A stretch of DNA of 64,000 nucleotides from Spirochaetales bacterium Spiro_10 (lineage in GTDB: Bacteria; Spirochaetota; Spirochaetia; Treponematales; Treponemataceae): contig LVBL01000003.1 of NCBI GenBank assembly GCA_001604405.1, positions 92,779 through 156,778 on the forward strand. The letters run 5' to 3'. This document shows positions 52,958 to 62,020 of this stretch, piece after piece. A program made the translations under genes and the position numbers. Each line of letters opens with the position of its first letter. Within the stretch, counting starts at the first letter, position 1. Below the pieces are notes generated by a model, which worked only from the letters and a program-made list of their open reading frames with translations, was not told where the DNA came from and ran no database searches.

Positions 52958-54229
52958 TTATATTACAGTATTGTTCGGCACGCAGGCGTTCTTCGTGATG
53001 ACGTAGATCCCGTCGACCACGTGGTACCAGCCGTAATCGCCGTCATCGGGCGTCTTTCCCATTCCGATGGACACGTCCTTGCCGATACGCGCGTTCTTGT
53101 CGATGATGGCCTTCCTGATGACGCAACGCTCTCCGATGCCTATGTTGGGAATTCCCGCCTCGATGTTGTAGGCACGCTCAGTGTCGGTTTCGTAACAGTC
53201 GGCTCCCATGCAGATTACGCCCTCGAGGTACGCGCCCGACTCGATCGTTGACCGGATGCCGATCACCGACCGCTTGATTGTCGCGTTCGTAATGACGCAG
53301 CCTTCGCTCGTGTTAACCTGGTCGAGGGTCGCCATGTTGATCTTCGAAGACGGCAGGTTCCGGTTGTGTGTGTAGATCGGGGCGTCCTCGTCGTAGAAAT
53401 TGAACTTAGGCTTGATGCTCGTCAGGTCGAGCGTGGCGTCGTAGAAATTCCGTATCGTTCCGATGTCTTCCCAGTAACCGTCGTAGACGTAGGCCTTGAC
53501 GTTGTAGTTCTTTATCGCGGCCGGGATGACTTCCTTGCCGAAGTCGGTAAGCTCGTTGTCGAGCGATCCCTCCATGGCAGCGGCGTTGAAGATGTAGATT
53601 CCCATCGACGCGAGGTATTCCTTGCCGTCGACAGCGGACAGGGGCCGGGCGACGGGAGGGATCTTCCAATCGTCGATGTTCTTGGTCGGTGCCGGTTTTT
53701 CCATGAACTCGGTGATGGTCCCCGCGTTATCCGTCTTGAGTATGCCGAGCCCGGAAACCTCCGAGTGGGGCACGGCGGTGGTGGCGATGGTTATGTCCGC
53801 GCCCGACTTCTCGTGGCGTTGCAGGAAATCCTCGAGATCCATCCGATAGAGCTGGTCTCCCGAGAGGATGATGTAGTGCGTCGGTTTTTGCGTCTTGAAG
53901 TGCTGGAAGTTTTTTCGCACCGCGTCCGCGGTGCCCTCGTACCAGCCGGAGTGCTCGAAGGTTTGCTCCGCGGCGAGTATCTCGACAAACCCTCCAGAGA
54001 AGGTGTCGAAGTTGTACGCGCGGGCAACGTGCATGTGCAACGACGCCGAGTTAAACTGGGTCAGGATGTAGATCTGGTTGAACCCCGAGTTGATGCAGTT
54101 CGATATCGGAATATCGACGATTCGGTGCTTTCCGCCAAAGGGGACGGCGGGTTTGGAACGTTCTTTCGTGAGCGGATACAGGCGAGTGCCCTTTCCGCCG
54201 CCGAGGATGATTGATAATACCCTGGACAC
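52958..54229 (-). CDS. glgC: glucose-1-phosphate adenylyltransferase
   Basis: 423 residues; GTG start with AAAGGAG 6 nt upstream. Makes ADP-glucose for glycogen synthesis. Nucleotidyltransferase signature 'LGGGKGTRLYPLTKERSKPAVPFGGKHRIVDIPISNC' region at the N-terminus, 'ILSGDQLYRMD' and 'IGTIRNFYDAT', then a C-terminal left-handed beta-helix with hexapeptide repeats. Monocistronic, with a leadered promoter unlike its divergent neighbour mrfA. No other glycogen gene is in the window. Confidence 0.96.
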   Translation of the reverse strand: MSRVLSIILGGGKGTRLYPLTKERSKPAVPFGGKHRIVDIPISNCINSGFNQIYILTQFNSASLHMHVARAYNFDTFSGGFVEILAAEQTFEHSGWYEGTADAVRKNFQHFKTQKPTHYIILSGDQLYRMDLEDFLQRHEKSGADITIATTAVPHSEVSGLGILKTDNAGTITEFMEKPAPTKNIDDWKIPPVARPLSAVDGKEYLASMGIYIFNAAAMEGSLDNELTDFGKEVIPAAIKNYNVKAYVYDGYWEDIGTIRNFYDATLDLTSIKPKFNFYDEDAPIYTHNRNLPSSKINMATLDQVNTSEGCVITNATIKRSVIGIRSTIESGAYLEGVICMGADCYETDTERAYNIEAGIPNIGIGERCVIRKAIIDKNARIGKDVSIGMGKTPDDGDYGWYHVVDGIYVITKNACVPNNTVI

Positions 54230-54260
54230 ACTTATCTCCTTTCGTAGCTCTCTGCCAGCA

Positions 54261-54289
54261 AGTATATCCCGTGTTTACTCCCTTTGCCA
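54261..54289 (-). promoter_or_regulatory. sigma-70 promoter of glgC
   Basis: Minus strand TGGCAA (54284-54289), 17-nt spacer, TATACT (54261-54266). The predicted leader is about 25 nt and contains AAAGGAG before the GTG start. Confidence 0.55.
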
Positions 54290-54349
54290 GCGAAAACCGC
54301 GAGAAATCGCAAGCGCCGGATACGGCTTCAATTTTCCGCGACCAGATGG

Positions 54350-54355
54350 TATACT
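54350..54355 (+). promoter_or_regulatory. -10 box of the mrfA-mrfB-hrpB operon (predicted leaderless)
   Basis: TATACT ends 7 nt before the mrfA ATG; TTCAAT (54327-54332) at 17-nt spacing is a weak -35 candidate. No ribosome-binding site is present. Confidence 0.6.
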
Positions 54356-54362
54356 CCCCGGG

Positions 54363-56747
54363 ATGAGCGACGCCGAAACGCTGAATAAAATACTGGAGGA
54401 CCCGGCCTTCAAGCCATTCGTTTCCGGGGTAAACGTTTTCCCCGCAAGGGAAGGCGATCTCGTGCCGTTTCCCGGGGGTCTTGACTCGCGGCTTGAAGGG
54501 GCCCTCAGGGCGCGCGGGGTGGAACGCCTTTACAGCCATCAGGCCGAATCCTGGGAATCGGCGCGCTCGGGCCGCCATACCGTGATAGTCACCCCGACGG
54601 CCTCCGGAAAGACGCTCTGTTACAACCTTCCGGTCATGCAACGCCTTCTCGAGGATCCGGACGCGCGCGCGCTCTATCTGTTTCCGACGAAGGCTCTCAG
54701 CCAGGACCAGCAAAGCGAGATCAATTCGCTCGTGGGCGAGGGCGAGGGCGGAGGCGGAGCGCCGGGCGAGGATAACCGCGGGCGGATACCGCTGCGCGTG
54801 TGCATATACGACGGCGACACCCCGCAATCCATACGCGCCGACGCCCGCGACAAGGGCCGGATCATCATTTCCAATCCGGACATGCTGCACGCCGGGGTTT
54901 TGCCGAACCATCCGAAATGGATTCGTTTCTTCTCGAATCTTTCGTACATCGTCATAGACGAGATGCATTCCTACAGGGGAATCTTCGGAAGCCACATGGC
55001 GAATCTCCTGAGACGGCTCCTGAGGGTCGCGCGCTTCTACGGTGCGCAACCGACCTTTATCCTCTGTTCCGCCACGATCGGTAACCCCAAGGAACTCGCG
55101 GAGGCCCTTGTCGGAGAGCCGGTTCGGCTCGTCGACCGGAACGGCGCGCCCTCCGGAAAGAAAACGGTCGTCCTCTACAATCCCCCGCTCGTCGACGCCG
55201 TGCAGGGAATCAGGCGCAGCGTGATGAACGAGGGCCAGCGGTGGGCCCTTGCCTTCCTGAGGGCCGGGATCAAGACCATCCTTTTCGCGCATTCGCGCGT
55301 CAGGACGGAGGTCATAGCCTCGTACGTGAACGATTCGCTCAAAAACGTCTTCACGGCGAATCACGGGATTACCGTAGTTCCCTACCGGGGAGGCCTGTTG
55401 CCCCTCGAGCGCCGGAAGATCGAAAAGGGCCTGCGCGAAGGGACGATACAGGGCGTCGTATCCACGAACGCTCTCGAGCTCGGGATAGACATCGGCGGGA
55501 TCGACGCGGCCATCGTCACGGGTTTTCCCGGGTCCTTCTCGTCGTTTTGGCAACAGGCGGGACGCGCGGGCAGGCGCCAGACCGAATCGGTCGCGGTGTT
55601 CATAGCCTCGTCGTCCCCGCTCGACCAGTACATAATCGCGCATCCCGACTACTTCTTCGAACGCCCGCAGGAGGCCGCCAAGATCGACGCGAACAATCCG
55701 TACGTGCTTACGGATCACGTAAAATGCGCGGCCTTCGAGCTTCCGTTCACCGACGAGGAGCTGGCCGGCGCGGGCGTTCCGTCGGCCAACCGGTTCCCGC
55801 CTGAGGCGACCTCGGAACTCCTCGGGTTCCTCTCCGAGGACGGCATGCTCAGGCACACCGCCGGACGGTGGCATTGGTCGGACCGGTCCTTCCCCTCGGA
55901 AGGCGTCAGCCTCCGTTCGGCAACCGCCGACAACGTGGTCATCGTCGACATAACCGGCGGGAAGAACGCGGTGATAGGGGAGATGGACCGCCCCTCGGCG
56001 AAGGAACTGCTCTTCCCGAACGCGGTTTACATCCACCTCGGAAGGCAGTATATCGTAACCGGCCTCGATATCCCGAACCGCCGCGCGGAGGTGGAGGAGA
56101 CCTCGGTGAACTACTTCACCGACGCCGTGGTCAAGACGGACATCAAGGTGCTGACGGAGGACGAGACGGTTCAAAACGCGCCGCGGGGAACCTCGGTGAT
56201 AATCGGCGACCTGCTCGTCAGGACGCAGGTCGCGAAGTTCAAGAAACTCCGCTTTCACACGCACGAGAACATCGGATTCGGCGAGATAGCCCTTGACGCC
56301 GAGGAAACGGAGACGCGCGGCATGATGCTTCTGCTTGACGGCATCGGCGGAGGGGGAGACGCTGGCTACGGCGGTTTCGGGGAGCTTGACGAATCCGCGC
56401 GTGCCGAGGTCCTTTCGGGAATCGGTTCCGTCGTAAAGTCCGTCGCCCCCTTTTTCCTGCTGTGCGACCGGCGCGACATAGGCATAGCGCCGCGCGTGCG
56501 CGATCCCCATTTCGGCTGCCCGGCACTGTACGTCTACGATTCCGCACCGGGCGGTTCGGGGCTTTCGGAGTCCCTCGCCTCGCGCATATCCGAGGTGTTC
56601 GCCATCTCGTCCGAGCGCGTCCGCTCCTGCGGGTGCGACGGAGGCTGTCCTTCGTGCATCGGTGTGAACGCGACGGGTCCCGACATCAAACGCGTTGCCT
56701 CGTCGATGCTTGACGCGCTATCTCCCGTACCATCCGGGCCGTCATGA
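54363..56747 (+). CDS. mrfA: MrfA/YprA-type DExH DNA helicase
   Basis: 794 residues from the ATG at 54363; the frame is open further up but that part lies in the intergenic region and opposite glgC. SF2 helicase: 'VIVTPTASGKTLCYNLP' (motif I), 'LYLFPTKALSQDQ' (Ia), 'VIDEMHSYRG' (II), 'ILCSATIGNP' (III), 'STNALELGIDIGGIDAAIVTGFPG' (V), 'WQQAGRAGRR' (VI). The C-terminal DUF1998 part ends in a zinc-type cysteine cluster 'SCGCDGGCPSCIG'. In B. subtilis MrfA acts with MrfB in repair of mitomycin adducts. Here mrfB overlaps it by 4 nt. Confidence 0.9.
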   Translation: MSDAETLNKILEDPAFKPFVSGVNVFPAREGDLVPFPGGLDSRLEGALRARGVERLYSHQAESWESARSGRHTVIVTPTASGKTLCYNLPVMQRLLEDPDARALYLFPTKALSQDQQSEINSLVGEGEGGGGAPGEDNRGRIPLRVCIYDGDTPQSIRADARDKGRIIISNPDMLHAGVLPNHPKWIRFFSNLSYIVIDEMHSYRGIFGSHMANLLRRLLRVARFYGAQPTFILCSATIGNPKELAEALVGEPVRLVDRNGAPSGKKTVVLYNPPLVDAVQGIRRSVMNEGQRWALAFLRAGIKTILFAHSRVRTEVIASYVNDSLKNVFTANHGITVVPYRGGLLPLERRKIEKGLREGTIQGVVSTNALELGIDIGGIDAAIVTGFPGSFSSFWQQAGRAGRRQTESVAVFIASSSPLDQYIIAHPDYFFERPQEAAKIDANNPYVLTDHVKCAAFELPFTDEELAGAGVPSANRFPPEATSELLGFLSEDGMLRHTAGRWHWSDRSFPSEGVSLRSATADNVVIVDITGGKNAVIGEMDRPSAKELLFPNAVYIHLGRQYIVTGLDIPNRRAEVEETSVNYFTDAVVKTDIKVLTEDETVQNAPRGTSVIIGDLLVRTQVAKFKKLRFHTHENIGFGEIALDAEETETRGMMLLLDGIGGGGDAGYGGFGELDESARAEVLSGIGSVVKSVAPFFLLCDRRDIGIAPRVRDPHFGCPALYVYDSAPGGSGLSESLASRISEVFAISSERVRSCGCDGGCPSCIGVNATGPDIKRVASSMLDALSPVPSGPS

Positions 56748-57838
56748 GCGCCTCGCGCCTTTCGGGCCGCCTTTCGAGAATCCGTACACAGGCCCGCGGA
56801 CGGGATTCCGCGGGAAACGACCCGGGCGGAACGCGGCCCGAAGCGGGCAGCACCGGTCCCGTGCTTGAGGGCTGGGACGAAACCGCCCCGTATCTTCTGG
56901 AGCGAACGCATACCGTGTCCGTGCCCGGCCTCGCGCCGGCCTTTTCCGCCCATTTCCCCCTTTTGTTTCCCAAGGAGCGCCAAGCGCTGGAAGGGCTCTG
57001 CGACAACGAGGGCTTCGTGGAAAGACTGAGGTTCTTCGATCTTGAAACAACGGGGCTGTCCCGCGGGGCGGGAACGGTAGCCTTCCTCGCGGGCATAGGG
57101 CGGCTGGAACGGACGACGGCCGGCGGGCGCGGACCTGCGGGATACGGGGTATCGGTCACGCAGATTCTGATGACGGACTTTCCCGGCGAGGTCGCGTTCC
57201 TTCGCCGGCTTTCGGAGGTAATCGGAACGGACGTCGCGCTCGTTTCGTTCAACGGAAAATGCTTTGACGCGCAAATACTCTGGAACCGCTATCTCATGGC
57301 GGGCCTTCGTCCCGCTTTTCTTTCGCCCGACGTCGTCCATCTGGACCTTCTCTTTCCCTCACGAAGATTGTGGAAGGCATCGCTCGAGTCCTGCAGGCTG
57401 TCCTCGATCGAGGAGGGCATCATGGGGATGAGCCGCGTTGACGACGTGCCCGGAAGCGAGGCCCCCGAGGCCTGGTTTTCCTTCGTCCGCGGGGGCGACC
57501 CGGCCTTGCTGCGTAAGATTTCCGAGCACAACCTCACCGACTGCCATTCGCTCGCGCGGCTATCGTTCGCGCTTGACGGCGCGATATCTCGGGCCGAGGG
57601 GCGCGCGGGCCTCATACGCGCCCTTGACCTCAGGAAGCGGGGCCTGTGGCGAGAGTCAGCCGCGCTTCTCGATCCCCTCGCGCGCCAGGGTGATCCCGTC
57701 GCGACGCGGCTGCTCGCGATTGACTGCGAGCACCGGATCGGAGACCTTCCGCGCGCCCTCCTGTTGGCGGAGGCCATGAACGACGACGGACGGAGAGAGC
57801 GCGTTCTTTCCAAGATGCGGAGACGCGACATTTCATGA
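56744..57838 (+). CDS. mrfB: MrfB/YprB-type DEDDh exonuclease
   Basis: 364 residues. A ~95-residue variable N-terminus, then an RNase H-like exonuclease domain: 'RFFDLETTGLSRGAGTVAFLAGIG' (first Asp and Glu), 'LVSFNGKCFDAQIL' (Asp), 'HNLTDCHSLARL' (His and final Asp), i.e. the DEDDh set. A helical C-terminus of about 90 residues looks TPR-like ('ALDLRKRGLWRESAALLDPLA'). This layout and its position after the helicase match YprB. ATGA overlaps on both sides couple it to mrfA and hrpB. Confidence 0.88.
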   Translation: MSASRLSGRLSRIRTQARGRDSAGNDPGGTRPEAGSTGPVLEGWDETAPYLLERTHTVSVPGLAPAFSAHFPLLFPKERQALEGLCDNEGFVERLRFFDLETTGLSRGAGTVAFLAGIGRLERTTAGGRGPAGYGVSVTQILMTDFPGEVAFLRRLSEVIGTDVALVSFNGKCFDAQILWNRYLMAGLRPAFLSPDVVHLDLLFPSRRLWKASLESCRLSSIEEGIMGMSRVDDVPGSEAPEAWFSFVRGGDPALLRKISEHNLTDCHSLARLSFALDGAISRAEGRAGLIRALDLRKRGLWRESAALLDPLARQGDPVATRLLAIDCEHRIGDLPRALLLAEAMNDDGRRERVLSKMRRRDIS

Positions 57839-60204
57839 ACGACCTTCCGATAACCGCCCATCTCCCCGGGATCGCGGACGCCCTGCTCGGTTCGCCTTCG
57901 GGCTTCCTTCTCCTGACCGCCGAGACGGGCGCCGGAAAGTCCACGGCCGTCCCACAGTCGCTCCTCGAGCGCGTGCCGGGAAGGATTCTCATGCTGGAAC
58001 CGCGGCGGGTCGCGACGGTCGCCATAGCGACGAGGATTGCGGCGCTTCTCGGGGAGCCGGTCGGCAAGACCGTCGGGTACCGGGTACGTTACGAGTCGCG
58101 CGTCGGGCCCGAAACCCGCATCGAGATCGTCACCGAGGCGATACTCACCCGAATGCTCCAGAGCGACCCCGAGCTTGCGGGGACATCGGTCGTGATACTC
58201 GACGAATTCCACGAACGCACGGTTAACGGAGACCTTGCGCTGGCGCTTCTCAAGGACGCGTCCGCCTTGCGGCCGGACATTCGCGTCCTGGTCATGTCGG
58301 CGACGATCGACGCCGAGCGCATCGCAAGCGCGCTGGGCGCGCAAGTCCTTTCGGTGCCCGGACGCGGGTTCCCTGTCGATATCGAGTATGATCCTCCCTC
58401 GACGCGGGACGGAAGGATCGAGCCCTTGCACGAATCGACTGCCCGCGCCGTACGGCGTTCCCTCGCCCGCGCGAAAGGAAGCGTTCTCGCGTTCCTGCCG
58501 GGCTTGTACGAGATTCGCAAAACGGCCGAGGCCCTCGCGGGGTGCGGGACGGAGATCTGCATCCTTCACGGCTCGATCCCCTTTCAGGACCAGAAACGCG
58601 CCCTTGAGGACTCGGGAGAGAGGAGAATCATCCTCGCGTCGTCGATCGCTGAAACGAGTCTCACCGTCCCGGGCGTCGAGGTGGTCGTCGATTCCTGCCT
58701 TTCCCGCGTCGGCCGCGTCGACGCGAGGACCGGCATGACATCGCTCGTGACGGTAACCGAAAGCGCGTTTTCGGCAGCCCAGCGCGCGGGTCGCGCGGGG
58801 CGTACGGGCCCGGGGCTGTGCGTCAGGTTATGCTCCGCCTCCGACGCCTTGCCGAGACAGTCGACGCCCGAGATACTGAGGACGGACCTGCTTTCGCTCG
58901 TTCTCGAGTGCGTGCTGTGGGGCGTGAGTGATCCTTCCGGTCTTTCCTGGATAGACCCTCCCGGCGACGCGGCTTGGGAATCGGCGATGGGTCTGCTCCG
59001 CTGGATGGACGCGATAGACGACGGGCGGCGCATTACGGACAGGGGCCGGCGCATGGTCGCGCTTGGCGTGCACCCGCGCGTCGCCGCGGTCGCGCTTGCG
59101 GGAGGACTCGAGGTTGCCGTCCGGCACGCCATCGTGCCCGGAGGCGAGGACGAGAGAAGGAGGCTTTCCGACGACCTCTCCCGCCGCTTCAGGGAACTCG
59201 CCGGTTCGGGGGCGGACGCCAGCCCGCATGTCAGCCCGCACGCCGCGGATATCCCGGCGGGACCCGCCACCGCGCTTCTCGCGGGATTTCCCGACAGGCT
59301 GGCGAAAAACGTCGACGGCGCGTCCTATCTTTTCCCTTCGGGCACGATCGCGTCCTTGGCTCCCGAACTCTCCCGCGCCTTCGCTCGTCCGCCGAAATGG
59401 ATCGTCGCGACCGACGTGGAGTCATCCGCGCGCGCGGCGGTCGTGCGCTCCATGGAGCCGCTCGCGGACAGGGAAGCGGAGGACTTTCTCGGTCGTCATG
59501 GCCGCGGCCGCTCCGAGCTCTACTGCGATTCGGGATCATGGTCGGCTGACGCGCGGGTCAGGAAGCGCGAGCGCCTGGAATACGGAAAGATCGTGGTTCT
59601 CGAGCGTCAGCGCGAACCCTCAACGGACGAGGTCGCCGCCTTCGTCTGCGCCTCCGTGCGCGAAAGGGGACTCGAGTCGCTTCCGTGGTCGGAGGCGGCG
59701 GAGTCCTTTCTGGCCAGGGCGCGATTCGCGCGCGCTCACGCGGGGACCGCCGTTCCCGACGCGGATGCCGCGCGGCTGCTTGCAAGTCTCGAGGAATGGC
59801 TCGTTCCCTTTTTGCAGGGCGACGGACGCCTCTCGGGAAAGAGCCTCCTGGACGCGCTCAGATACGCGCTCGCGGGCGCCGCGGTTGACCGTCTGGCCCC
59901 GGCGCGGTTGACGCTCCCGAACGGAATGGAACGTCCTCTTTCGTACGAGGTGCTCGATCCGTCGGAGGGTCCGATGCCCGTGCTCGAAACGAGGGTGCAG
60001 GACCTCTACGGGTGCGCGACGCATCCCGCGATTGCGGGCGTTCCCGTAATCGTCAGGCTGTTGTCCCCCGCGAGAAGGCCCGTTCACGTAACGCGCGACA
60101 TACCCGGCTTCTGGCGGGGCGTGTGGGTCGACGTGCGCAAAGAGATGAAAGGCCGATATCCCAAGCATCGCTGGCCCGAGAACCCCCTTACCGAACGGCC
60201 TTGA
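57835..60204 (+). CDS. hrpB: ATP-dependent helicase HrpB
   Basis: 789 residues. DEAH/RHA-type helicase: 'LTAETGAGKSTAVPQSLL' (motif I), 'EPRRVATVAIATRIA' (Ia), 'LDEFHERTVNGDLALAL' (DEFH, motif II), 'VMSATIDAERIA' (III), 'AETSLTVPGVEVVVDSCLSR' (V), 'AAQRAGRAGRTGPG' (VI), plus the HrpB-specific C-terminal region ('ALRYALAGAAVDRLAPARLTLPNG'). Its substrate is poorly known, possibly RNA. It is coupled to mrfB, an unusual pairing. The last 17 nt overlap the convergent pabBC gene. Confidence 0.92.
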   Translation: MNDLPITAHLPGIADALLGSPSGFLLLTAETGAGKSTAVPQSLLERVPGRILMLEPRRVATVAIATRIAALLGEPVGKTVGYRVRYESRVGPETRIEIVTEAILTRMLQSDPELAGTSVVILDEFHERTVNGDLALALLKDASALRPDIRVLVMSATIDAERIASALGAQVLSVPGRGFPVDIEYDPPSTRDGRIEPLHESTARAVRRSLARAKGSVLAFLPGLYEIRKTAEALAGCGTEICILHGSIPFQDQKRALEDSGERRIILASSIAETSLTVPGVEVVVDSCLSRVGRVDARTGMTSLVTVTESAFSAAQRAGRAGRTGPGLCVRLCSASDALPRQSTPEILRTDLLSLVLECVLWGVSDPSGLSWIDPPGDAAWESAMGLLRWMDAIDDGRRITDRGRRMVALGVHPRVAAVALAGGLEVAVRHAIVPGGEDERRRLSDDLSRRFRELAGSGADASPHVSPHAADIPAGPATALLAGFPDRLAKNVDGASYLFPSGTIASLAPELSRAFARPPKWIVATDVESSARAAVVRSMEPLADREAEDFLGRHGRGRSELYCDSGSWSADARVRKRERLEYGKIVVLERQREPSTDEVAAFVCASVRERGLESLPWSEAAESFLARARFARAHAGTAVPDADAARLLASLEEWLVPFLQGDGRLSGKSLLDALRYALAGAAVDRLAPARLTLPNGMERPLSYEVLDPSEGPMPVLETRVQDLYGCATHPAIAGVPVIVRLLSPARRPVHVTRDIPGFWRGVWVDVRKEMKGRYPKHRWPENPLTERP

Positions 60205-61993
60205 CGCATTCCACGAAGCGGCGCACCGAGTTGATGATGAATACCCGCCCGCAGGACTCGAAATCGCGCGGATACAGGGTCCGCTCGCGGATTTCTCCCG
60301 ACGACAGGAGTTCGGCCCTGAACACGCCGGGCAATATGCCCGCTTCGAGCGGAGGGGTATATCTGACGCCGTCCATCTCGAGTACGACATTCGCCCTCGA
60401 GCTTTCGGTCAGCTCTCCCCGTTCGTTGATCATGACGACGTCGTCGGCGGCTTTCATCCCGTCCCCGCTGACGAGCCGTAAGGCCCGTTCGATCGGTTCG
60501 CGAACGCTCGTCTTGTGGCGGAGAAAGGGATTCGCAGAATCTGCCGTTTCCGGCGCGAGCGCGATCCGGTAGGGGTCGGGCAGGGGAGTCACGGCCTCCG
60601 CCGAGACGTCAAGCGAGCCCGAAGCGCGTACCGCAAGACGGACTTTATGGCTGCCCGCCGGATTTGCCCGCGCGATCCCGTCAAGCCGTTCGCGCGCCCG
60701 GTCAATAATGGAACGGACGCACGCCTCGGGGGCGGGCGAACCCGGCGCCTCGGCCGTGGCGAAACCGAAAAAGACGAGCGAACCGGCAAGGCGGGCGAGA
60801 TGGCGCTCCCGGAGAAAATACGAGCCGTCCTCCAGGAGAAGGCTCTCGAAGACGTAAAAACCGTCCGTGCCGGTCACGACAGAGGCCTTCAGCATGCACT
60901 CCTCCCACTCTTCACGGTCGTTCGAGTCCCATACTATGCCGCTTCCCGTGCCGTATTCGACGGTCTTCGGCCCGTCATCGAACACGGCCGTGCGGATCGC
61001 CACGGAAAACCACGACGAACCGTCGGGTCTGACGACGCCGATCGCGCCGGTATAGGGACCGCGCGGCGAGGCCTCGAGGCGTTCGATGATTCGCATGCTG
61101 CTGACCTTCGGCGCCCCCGTAATCGAGGCGCAGGGAAAGAGGGCGCCGAAGGCCTCGGAAAGCGGGACTCGGGTCGTCGCCACTACCGTCGATGTCATCT
61201 GGACGACCGTGGGAAAGGTTTCGGTGCCGTAGAGGTCGCGGACGTACACCGATCCGGGTAGGGCGATCTTACCGACGTCATTGCGGATCATGTCGGTTAT
61301 CATGAGGTTCTCGGCCCGGTTTTTCGGGTCCGCCTTCAGGCGGGCCTCCACCTCGGCTTCATGCCCGGTTTCGGGACGCGCGGTTCCCTTCATCGGCCTC
61401 AGCAGGATGGTACGGGTTCCGGCCCCGGTCCCCGCGTCCTCCAAGGCGGCGGCCGACAGGGTGAAAAAGAGCTCGGGGGAAAACGAGGCGATGGAACGCG
61501 TCCCGTCCCGCAAATAAGCCGCATACCGTCCGTGTCCCGCCGACGCGCGCTCCAGAAACCAGTCGAGCGTATCCCCGAAATACCGCGCCCGCAGGCGAAA
61601 GGTCAGGTTGACCTGGTAGGATTCGCCGTCACGGAGATGCCGCCTGATTTCGCCAATCGCGCTGCGGTACGCTCCCTCGCGAATCTCGGGGAGCAGCGGG
61701 CTCACAAAGCACCTGGATCCTTCGTGCCTTCCGCGAAAAGGGACTCTCCCCGCATAGAGGGCGAAACAGGCAAGGGGCATCGCGGCTTTTTTCGTCGTGC
61801 AGGATGCGTCGAAGGCCGCTGCCGCCTCGTACGAGACGTAGCCCACGGCGTACAGACGCTCGGACTCGGACCGACGCGAAACGCGTGCTATAAGGGCGGG
61901 TATCTCGCCGGCGCAAAGGGCGCGTTCCACGGTCACGGGATCGCGGTATTCGTAGAGGATGCCGGTTTCCGGTTCCGGAGCGACGCAATACAT
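60188..61993 (-). CDS. pabB: PabB-PabC fusion: aminodeoxychorismate synthase I / ADC lyase
   Basis: 601 residues. The N-terminal ~350 residues are a chorismate-binding PabB: 'QVNLTFRLRARY', 'FSPELFF', 'LLRPMKGTARPETGHEAE', 'RAENLMITDMIRNDVGKIA', 'CASITGAPKVSSMRIIERLE', 'GAIGVVRPDGSSWFSVAIRTA'. The C-terminal ~240 residues are a fold-type IV PLP lyase (PabC) with 'FESLLLEDGSYFLRERHLARL', 'VVMINERGELTESSRANVVLE' and 'TPPLEAGILPGVFRAELL'. The fusion makes p-aminobenzoate for folate; the glutaminase PabA is not in the window. Predicted leaderless start at 61993. Its 3' end overlaps hrpB. Confidence 0.94.
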   Translation of the reverse strand: MYCVAPEPETGILYEYRDPVTVERALCAGEIPALIARVSRRSESERLYAVGYVSYEAAAAFDASCTTKKAAMPLACFALYAGRVPFRGRHEGSRCFVSPLLPEIREGAYRSAIGEIRRHLRDGESYQVNLTFRLRARYFGDTLDWFLERASAGHGRYAAYLRDGTRSIASFSPELFFTLSAAALEDAGTGAGTRTILLRPMKGTARPETGHEAEVEARLKADPKNRAENLMITDMIRNDVGKIALPGSVYVRDLYGTETFPTVVQMTSTVVATTRVPLSEAFGALFPCASITGAPKVSSMRIIERLEASPRGPYTGAIGVVRPDGSSWFSVAIRTAVFDDGPKTVEYGTGSGIVWDSNDREEWEECMLKASVVTGTDGFYVFESLLLEDGSYFLRERHLARLAGSLVFFGFATAEAPGSPAPEACVRSIIDRARERLDGIARANPAGSHKVRLAVRASGSLDVSAEAVTPLPDPYRIALAPETADSANPFLRHKTSVREPIERALRLVSGDGMKAADDVVMINERGELTESSRANVVLEMDGVRYTPPLEAGILPGVFRAELLSSGEIRERTLYPRDFESCGRVFIINSVRRFVECVKAVR

Positions 61994-61999
61994 GGGGTC

Positions 62000-62005
62000 A
62001 CTATA
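62000..62005 (-). promoter_or_regulatory. -10 box of pabBC (predicted leaderless)
   Basis: TATAGT on the minus strand ends 6 nt before the pabBC ATG. The -35 is poor and no Shine-Dalgarno is present. Confidence 0.5.
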
Positions 62006-62020
62006 CCGGAAATAAAAGGC

